The position numbers and the translations under genes are program-made. Source: Phyllobacterium sp. T1293 (lineage in GTDB: Bacteria; Pseudomonadota; Alphaproteobacteria; Rhizobiales; Rhizobiaceae). From it: 64,000 bases of DNA. This document shows positions 55,432 through 64,000 of this stretch, in pieces. The notes under the pieces were generated by a model, which did not search any database, had not been told where the DNA came from, and saw nothing but the letters and a program-made list of their open reading frames with translations. The stretch spans positions 62,001 through 126,000 of the forward strand of contig NZ_CP088276.1 in the NCBI RefSeq assembly GCF_020731415.2, given 5' to 3'. Numbering within the stretch: the first letter of the stretch is position 1; each line of letters begins with the position of its first letter.

Positions 55432-57387
55432 ATGTCTGGAGAGGCATATCAGTTCGTAGAAGCAGAGTTGGAGCAGGCTGATCGACTCTTGCGGTTATCT
55501 ACGCCGTTGGGTGAGGACGTACTTCTTCCCGAAAAGTCGCAGATACAGGAAAAGATCAACGGCCTGTTCGAAATCGAAGTTGTCGTTAAGTCCAAACGAC
55601 TGGATGTAAAACCAGACGAGATCGTCGGCAAAACGGCTGATCTGTCGGTTGAAATTGCTTATGGGGAACGCCGGTACTGGAACGGTCTGGTGACCGGACT
55701 GATGGAGGGTCCTCCCGTGTCGCGCGGGCTTCGCGCATACAGGCTGACAATCCGTCCTGAACTATGGCTGCTCTCGCAGCGCTCCGATTGCCGCATCTGG
55801 TTGGACAAAACAACTTTGCAAGTCGCGGAAACCTTGCTTTCCGAACACGGAATCAAGGCACCGGTTACGGGTGGGGTGTTTGCTCCCCCGGCTCCGATCC
55901 ACTATTCGGTACAATGGAATGAAACCGATCTTGCCTATCTGACACGTCGGCTTGAACAGGACGGTCTTTTTTACTGGTTCGAGCATGAGCAAGGTCAGCA
56001 TACGCTGCACATTGCCAGCCACTCCTATGGATATACGGAAGGTCAGGACACGGACGTGCGGCTTGCGGCTGGCTCCAGTGACCGGAACCATATTACCCGC
56101 TTCGAAAAGCACTTCCAGTTCATTCCGGGTAAGAGAGCTGGTGGTGACTGGAACTTCGAAATGCCGAGTGACCCGCAAGGTGGCAAGACATCCTCGCTGG
56201 TCTCGCTGCCGAAGAATACCCAGTACGAATTGTATGAATATCCGGCCAAGGCGATGGATGGCGCTTCCAACGAAGCCGCAGTGAAGTTGCGCATGCAGGC
56301 AGCGGAATCTGATCATGAGCAGATTGAGGGTGAATCGACCGTCAGAACCCTTGCCGCCGGTCGCAAGTTCAAGCCTTACGAAGTCGCCCATGCTGACGAC
56401 CAGTTTGAAGAATATGTGGTGACGGCCATTATCCATCAAATGGTCGATCATTCCTATGAAACGGTTCAGGACGGGTCGCTGGATTATACTAATAGTTTCG
56501 CCGCACTTCCCGCGCGGCTTCCGGCAACACCGCACCGCACCACAGCGCGTCCGCGCATTGACGGTACTCAGGTCGCCATTATTGCAGGACCATCCGGCGA
56601 AGAGATTCATCCCGATGAATATGGACGGGTGAAAGTCTGGTTCCCATGGGACAGGCGTGCCAAAAGAGATGGGTCCGATACATGCTGGATGCGCGTCATG
56701 CAGAGCTGGGCCGGTGTTGGCTGGGGCGCGCAAACCATACCGCGTATCGGAATGGAAGCCATGGTCACCTATATTGATGGCGATCCGGATCGACCGGTGA
56801 TAGCAGGTCTGGTGCCAAACAAGCGGCAAAAAGTGCCCTATGGTCTTCCTGCCGCCAAAACCAAATCCGGGTTCAAGACACAGACCCATAAGGGGCAGGG
56901 CTTTAATGAGCTGTCGTTTGATGACGACAATGGAAATGAGAAGATTTTCGTCCATGCCCAGAAGGATCTGAGCCGGATTATCAAGGACAATGAATCGACC
57001 ACTGTCGAAAAAGGCAACAGGACAACCACCCTTCAGCAGGGTGATGAGCACAAAACACTGGACCAGGGCAACCGGACGGTCAGCGTCAAAACAGGTGACG
57101 AAACCAAGACCATCGGTCAGGGTAATCTTTCCGAGAAGATAGCTTTGGCCCGCAAGACCGAAGCCAACACCATCGGCGCCAATGCAATCGCTGGCAAGGC
57201 CGGACCGGGACTTATCACCTATACGGCCGATGATCAGATCACCCTTAAAGTGGGCGTCAGCGAAATAACCCTGACGAAAAATAACATCATCATCAAGCAC
57301 GCAGGCTCGGTCATCACGTTGGATGCACTCATCATTGACCAGATTGCCGGCAATATTCATCTGAACAAAGACAAGGGCGGAGCATAA
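55432..57387 (+). CDS. vgrG: Type VI secretion tip protein VgrG
   Basis: Trimeric spike tip of the type VI secretion system, 651 aa. N-terminal gp27-like domain (LLRLSTPLGEDVLLPEKSQ opening), then the gp5 OB-fold (EIHPDEYGRVKVWFPWDR, DTCWMRVMQSWAG, PRIGMEAMVTYIDGDPDRP) and the repetitive beta-helix needle rich in TTV/KGNRT-type steps up to ITLTKNNIIIKHAG. ATG 55432 places the first conserved residues at the N terminus; the open frame begins at 55330. It carries the downstream Rhs effector. No other T6SS structural gene is in the window, so the apparatus lies elsewhere. Confidence 0.93.
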   Translation: MSGEAYQFVEAELEQADRLLRLSTPLGEDVLLPEKSQIQEKINGLFEIEVVVKSKRLDVKPDEIVGKTADLSVEIAYGERRYWNGLVTGLMEGPPVSRGLRAYRLTIRPELWLLSQRSDCRIWLDKTTLQVAETLLSEHGIKAPVTGGVFAPPAPIHYSVQWNETDLAYLTRRLEQDGLFYWFEHEQGQHTLHIASHSYGYTEGQDTDVRLAAGSSDRNHITRFEKHFQFIPGKRAGGDWNFEMPSDPQGGKTSSLVSLPKNTQYELYEYPAKAMDGASNEAAVKLRMQAAESDHEQIEGESTVRTLAAGRKFKPYEVAHADDQFEEYVVTAIIHQMVDHSYETVQDGSLDYTNSFAALPARLPATPHRTTARPRIDGTQVAIIAGPSGEEIHPDEYGRVKVWFPWDRRAKRDGSDTCWMRVMQSWAGVGWGAQTIPRIGMEAMVTYIDGDPDRPVIAGLVPNKRQKVPYGLPAAKTKSGFKTQTHKGQGFNELSFDDDNGNEKIFVHAQKDLSRIIKDNESTTVEKGNRTTTLQQGDEHKTLDQGNRTVSVKTGDETKTIGQGNLSEKIALARKTEANTIGANAIAGKAGPGLITYTADDQITLKVGVSEITLTKNNIIIKHAGSVITLDALIIDQIAGNIHLNKDKGGA

Positions 57388-57392
57388 GCGGA

Positions 57393-57821
57393 ATGATGTT
57401 TCATTTCGACGAGGGATACATGGCGATCCCGGATGGCTGGAAAGACCAGACCATCAATATCATTTCAAGTACGGGCACTTCTGAGGCTGGTTTAACCTTC
57501 ACCATTACCCGCGAGGAAATGCCGTGGGGTATGCAGTTTGACGAGTATGTGGACGCTGAACTTGGCAAGGCCGCCAAGGCCCTGAATGAGTTCACCATCG
57601 TTGAAAAAGTTCCGGTGCAGATATCCGGCAATCCAGCCCATCAGGTCGAATGTACCTGGGTAGCCAAGCAGGGGCTGATGCATCAGATCATCACCACGAT
57701 ATCGCAGCGTAACAAGGCTATTGTTGTTACTGCGTCCAGCCCGGTGAAGATGTCCGAAACACAGAAAAAGCAGCTTGTTGCTACGGTGCATACATTTCGT
57801 TTTGTTGACCGCAAGGATTAA
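57393..57821 (+). CDS. Eag-type T6SS effector chaperone (DcrB/DUF1795 family)
   Basis: A 142-aa protein of the DcrB/DUF1795 family used as a chaperone (EagR/EagT) for effectors with N-terminal membrane helices. The opening FHFDEGYMAIPDGWKDQTIN and TITREEMPWGMQFDEYVD are recognisable. It lies between vgrG and the Rhs gene, five bases after the former and eight before the latter, exactly where such chaperones occur. It would shield the helices of the Rhs protein and help load it on VgrG. Confidence 0.88.
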   Translation: MMFHFDEGYMAIPDGWKDQTINIISSTGTSEAGLTFTITREEMPWGMQFDEYVDAELGKAAKALNEFTIVEKVPVQISGNPAHQVECTWVAKQGLMHQIITTISQRNKAIVVTASSPVKMSETQKKQLVATVHTFRFVDRKD

Positions 57822-57829
57822 GAGCCAAA

Positions 57830-60800
57830 GTGTCTCTCCTTAACAACATCGCTACGGGAGGAGCAGTCGCTGCCGGTCGCAGGCACGGTTCCTATACCAG
57901 TGTGTCGAACTCAAATACGCCGCAGGCTGGTACCCCCACTTATGACATGGGGCCACTCGACGATCCCACCGCACGATCGGATGCCGTTAAGGGGTGGGAC
58001 TCAACACTCGACTTCGTTGAGAGCGATGCCTTCAATTATGCCGTCACAGGGGGAATGGTTGGCTATGCCGGTGTGACCGGAGCAATGGCGACGGGAACAT
58101 TGGCTGGTGGCGCAACTGCGATGGGGACAGCACTTGTCCCGGTTGCAGCGGGTTTGGCCGGTGCGATGGTTGGCGCTTGGGCCGGTGAGAAACTCGGAAA
58201 CTGGGCGATGGATGCCATGGGCTATCAGAAAATAGCCCAGAATGGCGAGATGCCAGCTCATATATTGCATCCGATTGCTCATGAGAGCGGTTGGGGGCTG
58301 GGCGCACTTGTCCTCGGTGCAGTCGCCGGACTGGCAGCCGGTATATTCGTCGTTGCCACATTCGGTACAGGACTTGTTGTGCTCGCCGCTGCCGCTGCCG
58401 TTGGCGGAGCGTTGGCCGGATTGGGCGCCGGTTTCGCATCGGCTGCTGGACAATATGGGACCAATAAAGGGGTTATATCCAAAGGCTCACCCAATGTCTT
58501 TTTCGAGGGAAAACCTGTAGCGCGCATCACCGACGAAGTTGTGTGCGAAGATCACGGCATCCAGAAGATCGCGCAGGGCAACATGACAGTGTTTGCCAAT
58601 GGTCTTGCAATTGCCCATATCGGTCACAAGACAACTTGCGATGGTACTATCAATGATGGTTGCAAAACGATTGTAATCGACCTCGACACCAACCCGCAGC
58701 AGCTCGACATCGATGTCGGTTGGATGAAACGGATCACCCGGACGGGTTTGGCCATTCTCAACTTTCTGCCACTGCCAAGTAGCAAACGAAAGCCGGGTCA
58801 AAGCAGTGCGCATCCGGTCGAGAACAAACCAGCAGGTGTTTGCACCACCAGAGGCTGTCCGGCTGACGTGGCCTCCGGCCAGTTCTTTGATGTACGCACT
58901 GACCTTTATTTACCAGGTACAATTCCGGTCGTATTTCAGCGGGTATGTCAGCGCAATGCAGCAGGCCTGCTTGGCAAGGGCTGGATGTCCAACTGGACAC
59001 AACATCTGCACGTCAATGGAGGCGTCGTCCAGTTCCACGATCCCGAAGGGGTGGTTATCAGTTTTCATGCTCCCTATGAGCAGATCGACGCTGAAAATGT
59101 CCGTTTCCCGCACTTGCGGCTTTTTTCCGAGGACCGGCAGTCCTTTACAATCTGGAACAGCAGGCAGCAGCTCTACTACGTCTTCGCAGAAGCCAATCTC
59201 GGACGTGTGTGGCTGTCGCGCATCGAAGACCGCAATGGCAACACGGTGGAGTTCACTTACGATCCTGATGGCCTCGCCCGTGTCATACATTCGGATGGAT
59301 TTGAACTTACTGTTCATTCCGAGAACTGGCTGCTTAAATCGGTTTTCACCGGCGTTGCTGATGACAACAGGCAAATGGTCAAGTGGTCTTACACCACCCA
59401 CGGATGCCTCGAGGAAGTACGCTCTGCGCAGAGCGGATATATGCGCTATTACTATGATGAGCATGATCGCATCATCCGCTGGCATGACAGCAAGGCAAGC
59501 GATGTCAGCTATGTCTGGAACAAGGAAGACCGCGTCAGCAGCATTCTCAGCACATCCGGCTATATGTCTGGTGATTTCGCATATGATGCCAAAAACCGGA
59601 TAACCCGCTTCACTGACAGCCTCGGCGCAACCTCCGTCTATTTCTACGATGAAGATGGTCTTGTCTGGAAAGAAATCGATCCGCTTGGGAACGAATGGCT
59701 CACCGAATGGGGCGTATCGTTCAATATTATTTCCGCTACCACACCGCTGGGCCTGAAATCGACACTCCAATATGACGAGATCGGCAATGTGGTCACGTTG
59801 ACGGATGCCAGCGGCGCAACGTCTTCCTGGTCATATGGGCCAGATGGTTTGCTTGCATCCGCATCGGATGCAGAAGGTAACAGTCGAAACTACCACTATG
59901 ACAATCGCGGCAATATGATTGCGATGGTCAATGAGATGGGGGAGACCACATCGCTGCGCGTTGGTGAGCGCGGAGAAGTGCTGCGTATTGAACAGCCCAA
60001 TGGCGGGCAAACCCGTGTCTTTTATGATCATTACATGCGACCACGCGCGGTTACGGATGCCGCCGGTAACACGCGGACCATGCAGTATGATATTGAAGGC
60101 AGATTACTGTGGGCGACCGACGCACTTGGCAATCAAACCAGATTTGACTACGCGCGTGATGCACACAATCCGAAAGGCTTGTTGCGTGAGGTTTTGCTGG
60201 CGAACGGTAGCCGCGAACAATTTGAATATGACAGTGAAGGCAATCCAGCGCGCTTTATCGATGCCAACGGCAATATACGTGATTTCTCATTCGGGCCTTT
60301 TGATCTGCCGCTTGTGACAACGGACTCTTTTGGCAATCGCCTGCGTTACGAATATGACGGCGAAGGTCGCATGACCGCCTTGGTCAACGCAAAGTCGGAA
60401 CGTTACGAGCTTATTATTGATGCTGCTGGACGCATCGTCAGGGAAAAGGAGTTTGGCGGGATTGCGACAAGCTATGCGCGTGATGCGGATGGTCGAACCA
60501 TATCCCGGTTCACGGCGGATGGTGTAGAGACATTCTATGACTATAACGAGCGCAATGAGGTTTTGGCTGTAAGTGTTGCTCGGGATGACGAGAAGATCAG
60601 CACACATTACACCTATGATAAGCGTGGCTTGCTTACCTCTGCTGAGAACGCCGATTCCCTTGTTAAATTTGAATATGATGCACTGGGGCGGGCAACGCGT
60701 GAAGAACTGAATGGCCGCTCCGTCGTGTCAGGTTATGCAAAAGGCGAGTCGAGGCGTGTTACGCGCGAAGGTGACGCTGCAGCGCTCGAGCTATCATATG

Positions 60801-62494
60801 ATCCCGTCGGCACACTGCAATCCCTATCAATCGCCGGGCATGATGCCATGGCGTTTTCAAGAGATGCCCGTGGTCTCGAAGTTCTACGCCGTACCGAGGC
60901 TGGATTTGCTCAAGCCCAGTCTTATTCATCGATTGGGCTACTCGAAGCACAGGTCGCTGGATCATTCGGGGATGTGTCGAGCCAATTAACCGGCTTGCCC
61001 GGACGTGAACGGCTTCCCGGTCGGCATACGATTATGGGTGCGTTGAAGGTCAATCGCCATTATCAATGGGACCCTGCTGCCAATCTTGTTGGCATCACAG
61101 ATGGACGGTGGGGGGAAACGCGTTTCACCCACGATGATCGAAACCAGATCATTCAAACGACCCATCAAAGCCGTTTTGCAGGCGCGTCATTCATGGAGCG
61201 CTTCGGTTATGATGCCTGCAACAATCTTTCGTTGGCAGACTATACGAGCGGGAAAGACCCGGCGCGATCGGTCAAGGAAACGCTCCCCGGTCAGACGGTC
61301 GAACAGGACGCTGGTGGCCGCGTTCGTAAACGCGGACACTTCCGATATGCCTATGATCTACGCGGACGGGTCATCGAGAAACGCTACGAGGAAGATGGCT
61401 TTCGGCCTAAAATCTGGCGCTATGAATGGGAAAGCCAGAACAGGCTCGTTCAACTCGAGACACCGGACGGTGAAATCTGGCGCTATGGCTATGACGCACT
61501 TGGTCGTCGCATTAGGCGGCTACGTGTATTTGAGGGTGGCAACAATACCAAGAAGCGGTATCCCAAGTCTGGCGGATCGGGCAAACCTCATGATCTTGCT
61601 GTTGGCTCAGCGTTCCAATGGGACCGCAATCAGCTCATTGCCGAAGCACCCATCTATGCGGATGGAACGGTGGCATGGGATCAGGCCCGGAACTGGATCT
61701 ACGAACCCGGCACGTTCAAGCCCCTCGCGCAACTCGGCGCAAATGGCGGTCTGCACTATGTGGTGACAGATCAGGCGGGCACCCCGCGCGAACTCATTAG
61801 CGAAGATGGCAGTAAAGTCGTCTGGGCTGCCCAGTTCCAGACTTGGGGGCAAGTCGATAAACAACAGTTCTTGCCGGATGATCCCGCCGCCAACGACAAT
61901 GAGCCGATCGAAACTGTTGACTGTCCTCTCCGTTTTCAAGGCCAATGGGAAGATAGCGAAAGTGGTCTCTACTATAACCACCAGCGCTATTACGATCCTG
62001 ATTCTGCACAATATCTGTCACCCGATCCCATTGGGCTGATCGGCGGTTCGCGTCTGCAAGGATATGTGGCCAATCCTGCCACGCGAGTTGATCCGGTAGG
62101 CTTGACTGAGTGTGCCACTCATGTAGGTGAACAACCTCGAGATGCAAATGGTAAGTGGAGTGGTCCCGGCACAAAGCCTGGTGGAGTAGCCGAACTTGCT
62201 GTCAAAAATAAGTATACCAATGAAGGTTTTGACTACCATGACCAAGTCTATGCCCGAGTGCCAGGCTCCGACAAATACAGTGTTATAGACGGGGTTGCGG
62301 TGAAGGACGGTAGTTTTGTGGCTGTTGAATCCAAACCTGAAGGACGTTCTCTCACACCTCAACAAAGGGAAATTCAGCAAGCCATTCAACAAGGCAAGCC
62401 GGTCGAACTATATGGCAAAAATGCCGAACAAATAGCCGGTCTTCCAAAAGATGGTGTCGTCACCTTCGATCGTTACGAAGTTAACAGGTATTGA
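57830..62494 (+). CDS. PAAR-Rhs type VI effector with PD-(D/E)XK-like C-terminal toxin
   Basis: Effector of 1554 aa. Order: prePAAR-like segment (TARSDAVKGW, about residue 48), two hydrophobic regions (about 75-125 and 160-210) for the Eag chaperone, PAAR (about 220-290, GKPVARITDEVVCEDHG), then Rhs/YD repeats forming the cage to about 1425, closing with SPDPIGLIGG and the conserved cleavage sequence RVDPVGL. The last 129 residues are the variable toxin: E1455, D1487 (VIDGVAV), E1500 and K1502 (VESK), with Q1511, form a PD-(D/E)XK nuclease pattern, so DNA cutting is inferred. Start is GTG 57830. Base composition drops in the toxin and next gene, as expected for swapped cassettes. Confidence 0.9.
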   Translation: MSLLNNIATGGAVAAGRRHGSYTSVSNSNTPQAGTPTYDMGPLDDPTARSDAVKGWDSTLDFVESDAFNYAVTGGMVGYAGVTGAMATGTLAGGATAMGTALVPVAAGLAGAMVGAWAGEKLGNWAMDAMGYQKIAQNGEMPAHILHPIAHESGWGLGALVLGAVAGLAAGIFVVATFGTGLVVLAAAAAVGGALAGLGAGFASAAGQYGTNKGVISKGSPNVFFEGKPVARITDEVVCEDHGIQKIAQGNMTVFANGLAIAHIGHKTTCDGTINDGCKTIVIDLDTNPQQLDIDVGWMKRITRTGLAILNFLPLPSSKRKPGQSSAHPVENKPAGVCTTRGCPADVASGQFFDVRTDLYLPGTIPVVFQRVCQRNAAGLLGKGWMSNWTQHLHVNGGVVQFHDPEGVVISFHAPYEQIDAENVRFPHLRLFSEDRQSFTIWNSRQQLYYVFAEANLGRVWLSRIEDRNGNTVEFTYDPDGLARVIHSDGFELTVHSENWLLKSVFTGVADDNRQMVKWSYTTHGCLEEVRSAQSGYMRYYYDEHDRIIRWHDSKASDVSYVWNKEDRVSSILSTSGYMSGDFAYDAKNRITRFTDSLGATSVYFYDEDGLVWKEIDPLGNEWLTEWGVSFNIISATTPLGLKSTLQYDEIGNVVTLTDASGATSSWSYGPDGLLASASDAEGNSRNYHYDNRGNMIAMVNEMGETTSLRVGERGEVLRIEQPNGGQTRVFYDHYMRPRAVTDAAGNTRTMQYDIEGRLLWATDALGNQTRFDYARDAHNPKGLLREVLLANGSREQFEYDSEGNPARFIDANGNIRDFSFGPFDLPLVTTDSFGNRLRYEYDGEGRMTALVNAKSERYELIIDAAGRIVREKEFGGIATSYARDADGRTISRFTADGVETFYDYNERNEVLAVSVARDDEKISTHYTYDKRGLLTSAENADSLVKFEYDALGRATREELNGRSVVSGYAKGESRRVTREGDAAALELSYDPVGTLQSLSIAGHDAMAFSRDARGLEVLRRTEAGFAQAQSYSSIGLLEAQVAGSFGDVSSQLTGLPGRERLPGRHTIMGALKVNRHYQWDPAANLVGITDGRWGETRFTHDDRNQIIQTTHQSRFAGASFMERFGYDACNNLSLADYTSGKDPARSVKETLPGQTVEQDAGGRVRKRGHFRYAYDLRGRVIEKRYEEDGFRPKIWRYEWESQNRLVQLETPDGEIWRYGYDALGRRIRRLRVFEGGNNTKKRYPKSGGSGKPHDLAVGSAFQWDRNQLIAEAPIYADGTVAWDQARNWIYEPGTFKPLAQLGANGGLHYVVTDQAGTPRELISEDGSKVVWAAQFQTWGQVDKQQFLPDDPAANDNEPIETVDCPLRFQGQWEDSESGLYYNHQRYYDPDSAQYLSPDPIGLIGGSRLQGYVANPATRVDPVGLTECATHVGEQPRDANGKWSGPGTKPGGVAELAVKNKYTNEGFDYHDQVYARVPGSDKYSVIDGVAVKDGSFVAVESKPEGRSLTPQQREIQQAIQQGKPVELYGKNAEQIAGLPKDGVVTFDRYEVNRY

Positions 62495-62496
62495 TA

Positions 62497-63093
62497 ATGC
62501 TCACAGACCTAGACAGTTTCATGAAGGAAGCAGAGACCTTTGGCTTCACTGCTTCTAAGCCGAACGGGGGCATTTTTCGAAGCAAGGACGGCATAGAATA
62601 CGGAATAACGCTGGGTGGACGCGATCAGGTATCTGTGAATTCGGTTTATCTGTACAATTCAGAAATGCTCGATGCGGTTTTTGACATTATCGGTCTGAAA
62701 AAACCTAAATCAATTGTTCGCCGAGTGACGTTAGGAAACTCATCCTCGTTGTTTTTTCTTACCGGTGAATATTCCAACATAGTATGTCCGCCCGAGCCCG
62801 CTGCATTCAAAAGAACCATCGAAACCATTCACACTGAGCTTGCGGCAAAAGCATCTGACCTTGATGTTCTTTTCGATCTGGCCCTTAAGGAAAGAGACGC
62901 CGCCGTCAGGGAGAAAAAGAAGTTCCGGGCGGATATTTTTGAGATACTTGCCAATATTTCTGTGTGCCAGGGGCGTTTTAAGGACGCTGTTGATTTCTGT
63001 GAGGCGTATTACGAGTTTTGCGGCATCAGTAAATCACTTGGAAGCAGCATGGTCAGAGACTTGCTGGCCTACGCAAATGGCAAACTTGTTTGA
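62497..63093 (+). CDS. Putative immunity protein to the Rhs toxin
   Basis: A 198-aa cytoplasmic protein starting two bases after the Rhs stop, the place of a cognate immunity gene. It resembles no family I recognise. The N-terminal half is beta-rich (GGIFRSKDGIEYGITLGG), the C-terminal half is helical with a TPR-like sense (FRADIFEILANISVCQGRFKDAVDFCEAYYEFCG) and three nearby cysteines. It is more AT-rich than the vgrG and Rhs core. Role inferred from position only. Confidence 0.65.
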   Translation: MLTDLDSFMKEAETFGFTASKPNGGIFRSKDGIEYGITLGGRDQVSVNSVYLYNSEMLDAVFDIIGLKKPKSIVRRVTLGNSSSLFFLTGEYSNIVCPPEPAAFKRTIETIHTELAAKASDLDVLFDLALKERDAAVREKKKFRADIFEILANISVCQGRFKDAVDFCEAYYEFCGISKSLGSSMVRDLLAYANGKLV

Positions 63094-63112
63094 TCAACGC
63101 GCATAATTTTGT

Positions 63113-63574
63113 CTAGGCTTTTACTGCGCAAATGCCGTCAGACAGGTGAATTGCAGCAAATCGCTGATCAAAATCTGACGCCAGGTCGGCAATAGTGATT
63201 GCGGCGAGCCGATCTCGTAATAGCAGTTCGGCATTTCGCAAGGTGTCGTCAAGCGCCGCGTCAACCGCTTGCTCCACAAGGCATGTCGGGTGATCGGAAG
63301 AGGGGCCAATGGCAAATAGGGCTGGCGCTCCGATTGCCACATAAACGTCCAATAGCGAGATCTCGGCGAGACCCCGCGTTAACTCCCAGCCGCCGCCATG
63401 GCCGTTTTCCGAGCGGACATAACCCTGCTTTTTGAGGCCGGCCATCGTTCGACGAATGACGACGGCATTTGTTCCAAGCATCTGTGCTATGGTCTCGGAT
63501 GTCATGCGTTTCGTGTGACGATCCATGTGTATGAGCACATGAAGCATTCTCGATAGGCGGCTGTCGCGTCTCAA
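63113..63574 (-). CDS. Rrf2-family transcriptional regulator
   Basis: Winged-helix regulator of 153 aa. The Rrf2 pattern is clear: SRMLHVLIHMDRH, SETIAQMLGTNAVVIRRTMAGLKKQGYV, then the wing GHGGGWELTR. It has only two cysteines (HPTCLVEQ and a C-terminal GICAVKA), not the three-Cys cluster of IscR or NsrR, so iron-sulfur sensing is unlikely; thiol or other signals remain possible. TTG 63574 is preferred because AAGGAG lies eight bases upstream, while GTG 63583 would abut it. It is divergent from a flavoprotein gene, a common Rrf2 arrangement. Confidence 0.85.
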   Translation of the reverse strand: MRRDSRLSRMLHVLIHMDRHTKRMTSETIAQMLGTNAVVIRRTMAGLKKQGYVRSENGHGGGWELTRGLAEISLLDVYVAIGAPALFAIGPSSDHPTCLVEQAVDAALDDTLRNAELLLRDRLAAITIADLASDFDQRFAAIHLSDGICAVKA

Positions 63575-63631
63575 TCCCTGCACTCCTTATGTTCAGTCAC
63601 AGCATCCGAAACAAAAGAAGTTACGGGTCTT

Positions 63632-63646
63632 GATCTGAATTAGATC
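63632..63646. promoter_or_regulatory. Dyad between Rrf2 regulator and flavoprotein
   Basis: GATCT (63632-63636) and AGATC (63642-63646) surround GAATT in the divergent promoter region, a plausible Rrf2 operator controlling both genes. Confidence 0.4.
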
Positions 63647-63784
63647 GTAACATATAAAGTGACAAGAACCAAGAAATGCATGAGCTTGCTCATTCTAAAA
63701 GACACAGGAAATCTTGCGCCAGCATCGTTATGAAGCGAGCATTTTCCAGTGCGGCAGGCTCAGAGATACCAGCGGAGCAGATAA

Positions 63785-64000
63785 ATGAAGTTCGATGTTA
63801 TTGTCGTCGGAGGTAGTTTTGCCGGATTATCGGCAACCATGCAGTTGGCGCGGGCGCGGCGCCGCGTTGCGCTGATTGATGCAGCAGCGCCCCGTAACCG
63901 CTTCACGAAAGCGTCGCATGGATTTCTGGGGCAGGACGGCAAGAGCCCGCACGAAATCGTAGCCACTGGTCGCAGTGAACTTGGCCGCTATCCCACGGTA
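63785..64000 (+). CDS. Thioredoxin-reductase-like flavoprotein (3' truncated by window end)
   Basis: First 72 codons of an FAD-dependent pyridine-nucleotide oxidoreductase. FAD-binding GGSFAGLSATMQLARARRRV (a GxGxxG variant reading VGGSFAGL) is followed by the ribose-binding acidic strand ALIDAAAPRNRF and SHGFLGQDG, as in small thioredoxin-reductase-like proteins. ATG 63785 follows GCGGAG. The rest, including any CxxC, lies beyond the window. Likely under the divergent Rrf2 regulator. Confidence 0.8.
   Translation, partial: MKFDVIVVGGSFAGLSATMQLARARRRVALIDAAAPRNRFTKASHGFLGQDGKSPHEIVATGRSELGRYPTV

Noticed and set aside
55253..55447. Small minus-strand frame before vgrG
   Set aside because: It overlaps the A/T hairpin and the vgrG start, with no ribosome site or likeness.
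55762..57360. 532-codon open frame on the minus strand inside vgrG
   Set aside because: It lies wholly opposite vgrG, has low-complexity, Ile/Gly/Arg-heavy composition and no family likeness; it reflects codon bias of vgrG.
58910..59770. 286-codon minus-strand frame inside the Rhs gene
   Set aside because: Antisense to the well-supported Rhs core, no recognisable domain or ribosome site.
1..64000. tRNA, rRNA, CRISPR arrays, insertion sequences, integrases
   Set aside because: Read for these by eye on both strands and found no convincing cloverleaf, transposase or repeat-spacer pattern. A covariance-model search could still find a small RNA I missed.

Overview
The window looks like an accessory, transport-rich stretch of an alphaproteobacterial genome, most likely a Brucella/Ochrobactrum-type member of the Hyphomicrobiales. 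This is inferred from protein character (DUF2848, MHS-type transporters, many LysR/GlxA/GntR regulators, two Dpp/Opp-type operons, an alphaproteobacterial-style ATP synthase subunit a) and from moderate-to-high GC. No rRNA, tRNA, CRISPR array, insertion sequence or plasmid replication gene was seen. The mix of uptake and regulatory genes with few housekeeping genes would suit a secondary chromosome, but the sequence does not prove that.

Region 1 (1-9.3 kb) is a polyamine unit: a four-gene Pot-type importer, a class III aminotransferase, N-carbamoylputrescine amidase (aguB), a convergent LysR regulator, then agmatine deiminase (aguA) and a LuxR-type regulator. Together they could import agmatine or putrescine, convert agmatine to N-carbamoylputrescine and putrescine, and transaminate the product. 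Region 2 (9.3-20.1 kb) carries regulators around small-molecule catabolism: a second LuxR solo, two LysR genes flanking a ProC-like reductase, then an alpha/beta-barrel protein, an MFS transporter, a DUF2848 protein and a Tat-type amidase, followed by a DMT exporter divergent from a GlxA-type regulator. Region 3 (20.1-27.9 kb) holds an SH3 protein, single-chain dihydroxyacetone kinase, an ArsR regulator with a clear palindromic operator before an Old Yellow Enzyme, a serralysin-like protease with a small ORF upstream, and a solitary paralog of ATP synthase subunit a.

Region 4 (27.9-36.0 kb) has a GntR regulator with two winged helices, divergent from a C45 Ntn-hydrolase, a complete peptide-type ABC importer with fused ATPases, and an alpha/beta hydrolase. 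Region 5 (36.0-45.3 kb) centres on a 1379-residue Pls/PosA-type nonribosomal peptide synthetase, the family that makes cationic homopoly(amino acids) such as epsilon-poly-lysine. It has a GNAT acetyltransferase just downstream and an AraC regulator divergent from it; a nucleotide cyclase, an AHSA1 protein and an orphan histidine kinase lie nearby. Region 6 (45.8-52.5 kb) is a second five-gene Dpp/Opp-type importer and a periplasmic molybdopterin-domain-like protein.

Region 7 (52.6-63.1 kb) holds a periplasmic protein of 21 back-to-back TPR units and, divergent from it, a type VI secretion cargo island: vgrG, an Eag-type DcrB/DUF1795 chaperone, a 1554-residue PAAR-Rhs effector with a PD-(D/E)XK-like C-terminal toxin, and a putative immunity gene. 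The window ends with an Rrf2 regulator divergent from a truncated thioredoxin-reductase-like flavoprotein. The most interesting items are the Pls-type synthetase with its acetyltransferase and leader hairpin, the Rhs toxin/immunity pair, the orphan atpB with a changed key residue, and the tandem-HTH GntR with its repeated operator half-sites.
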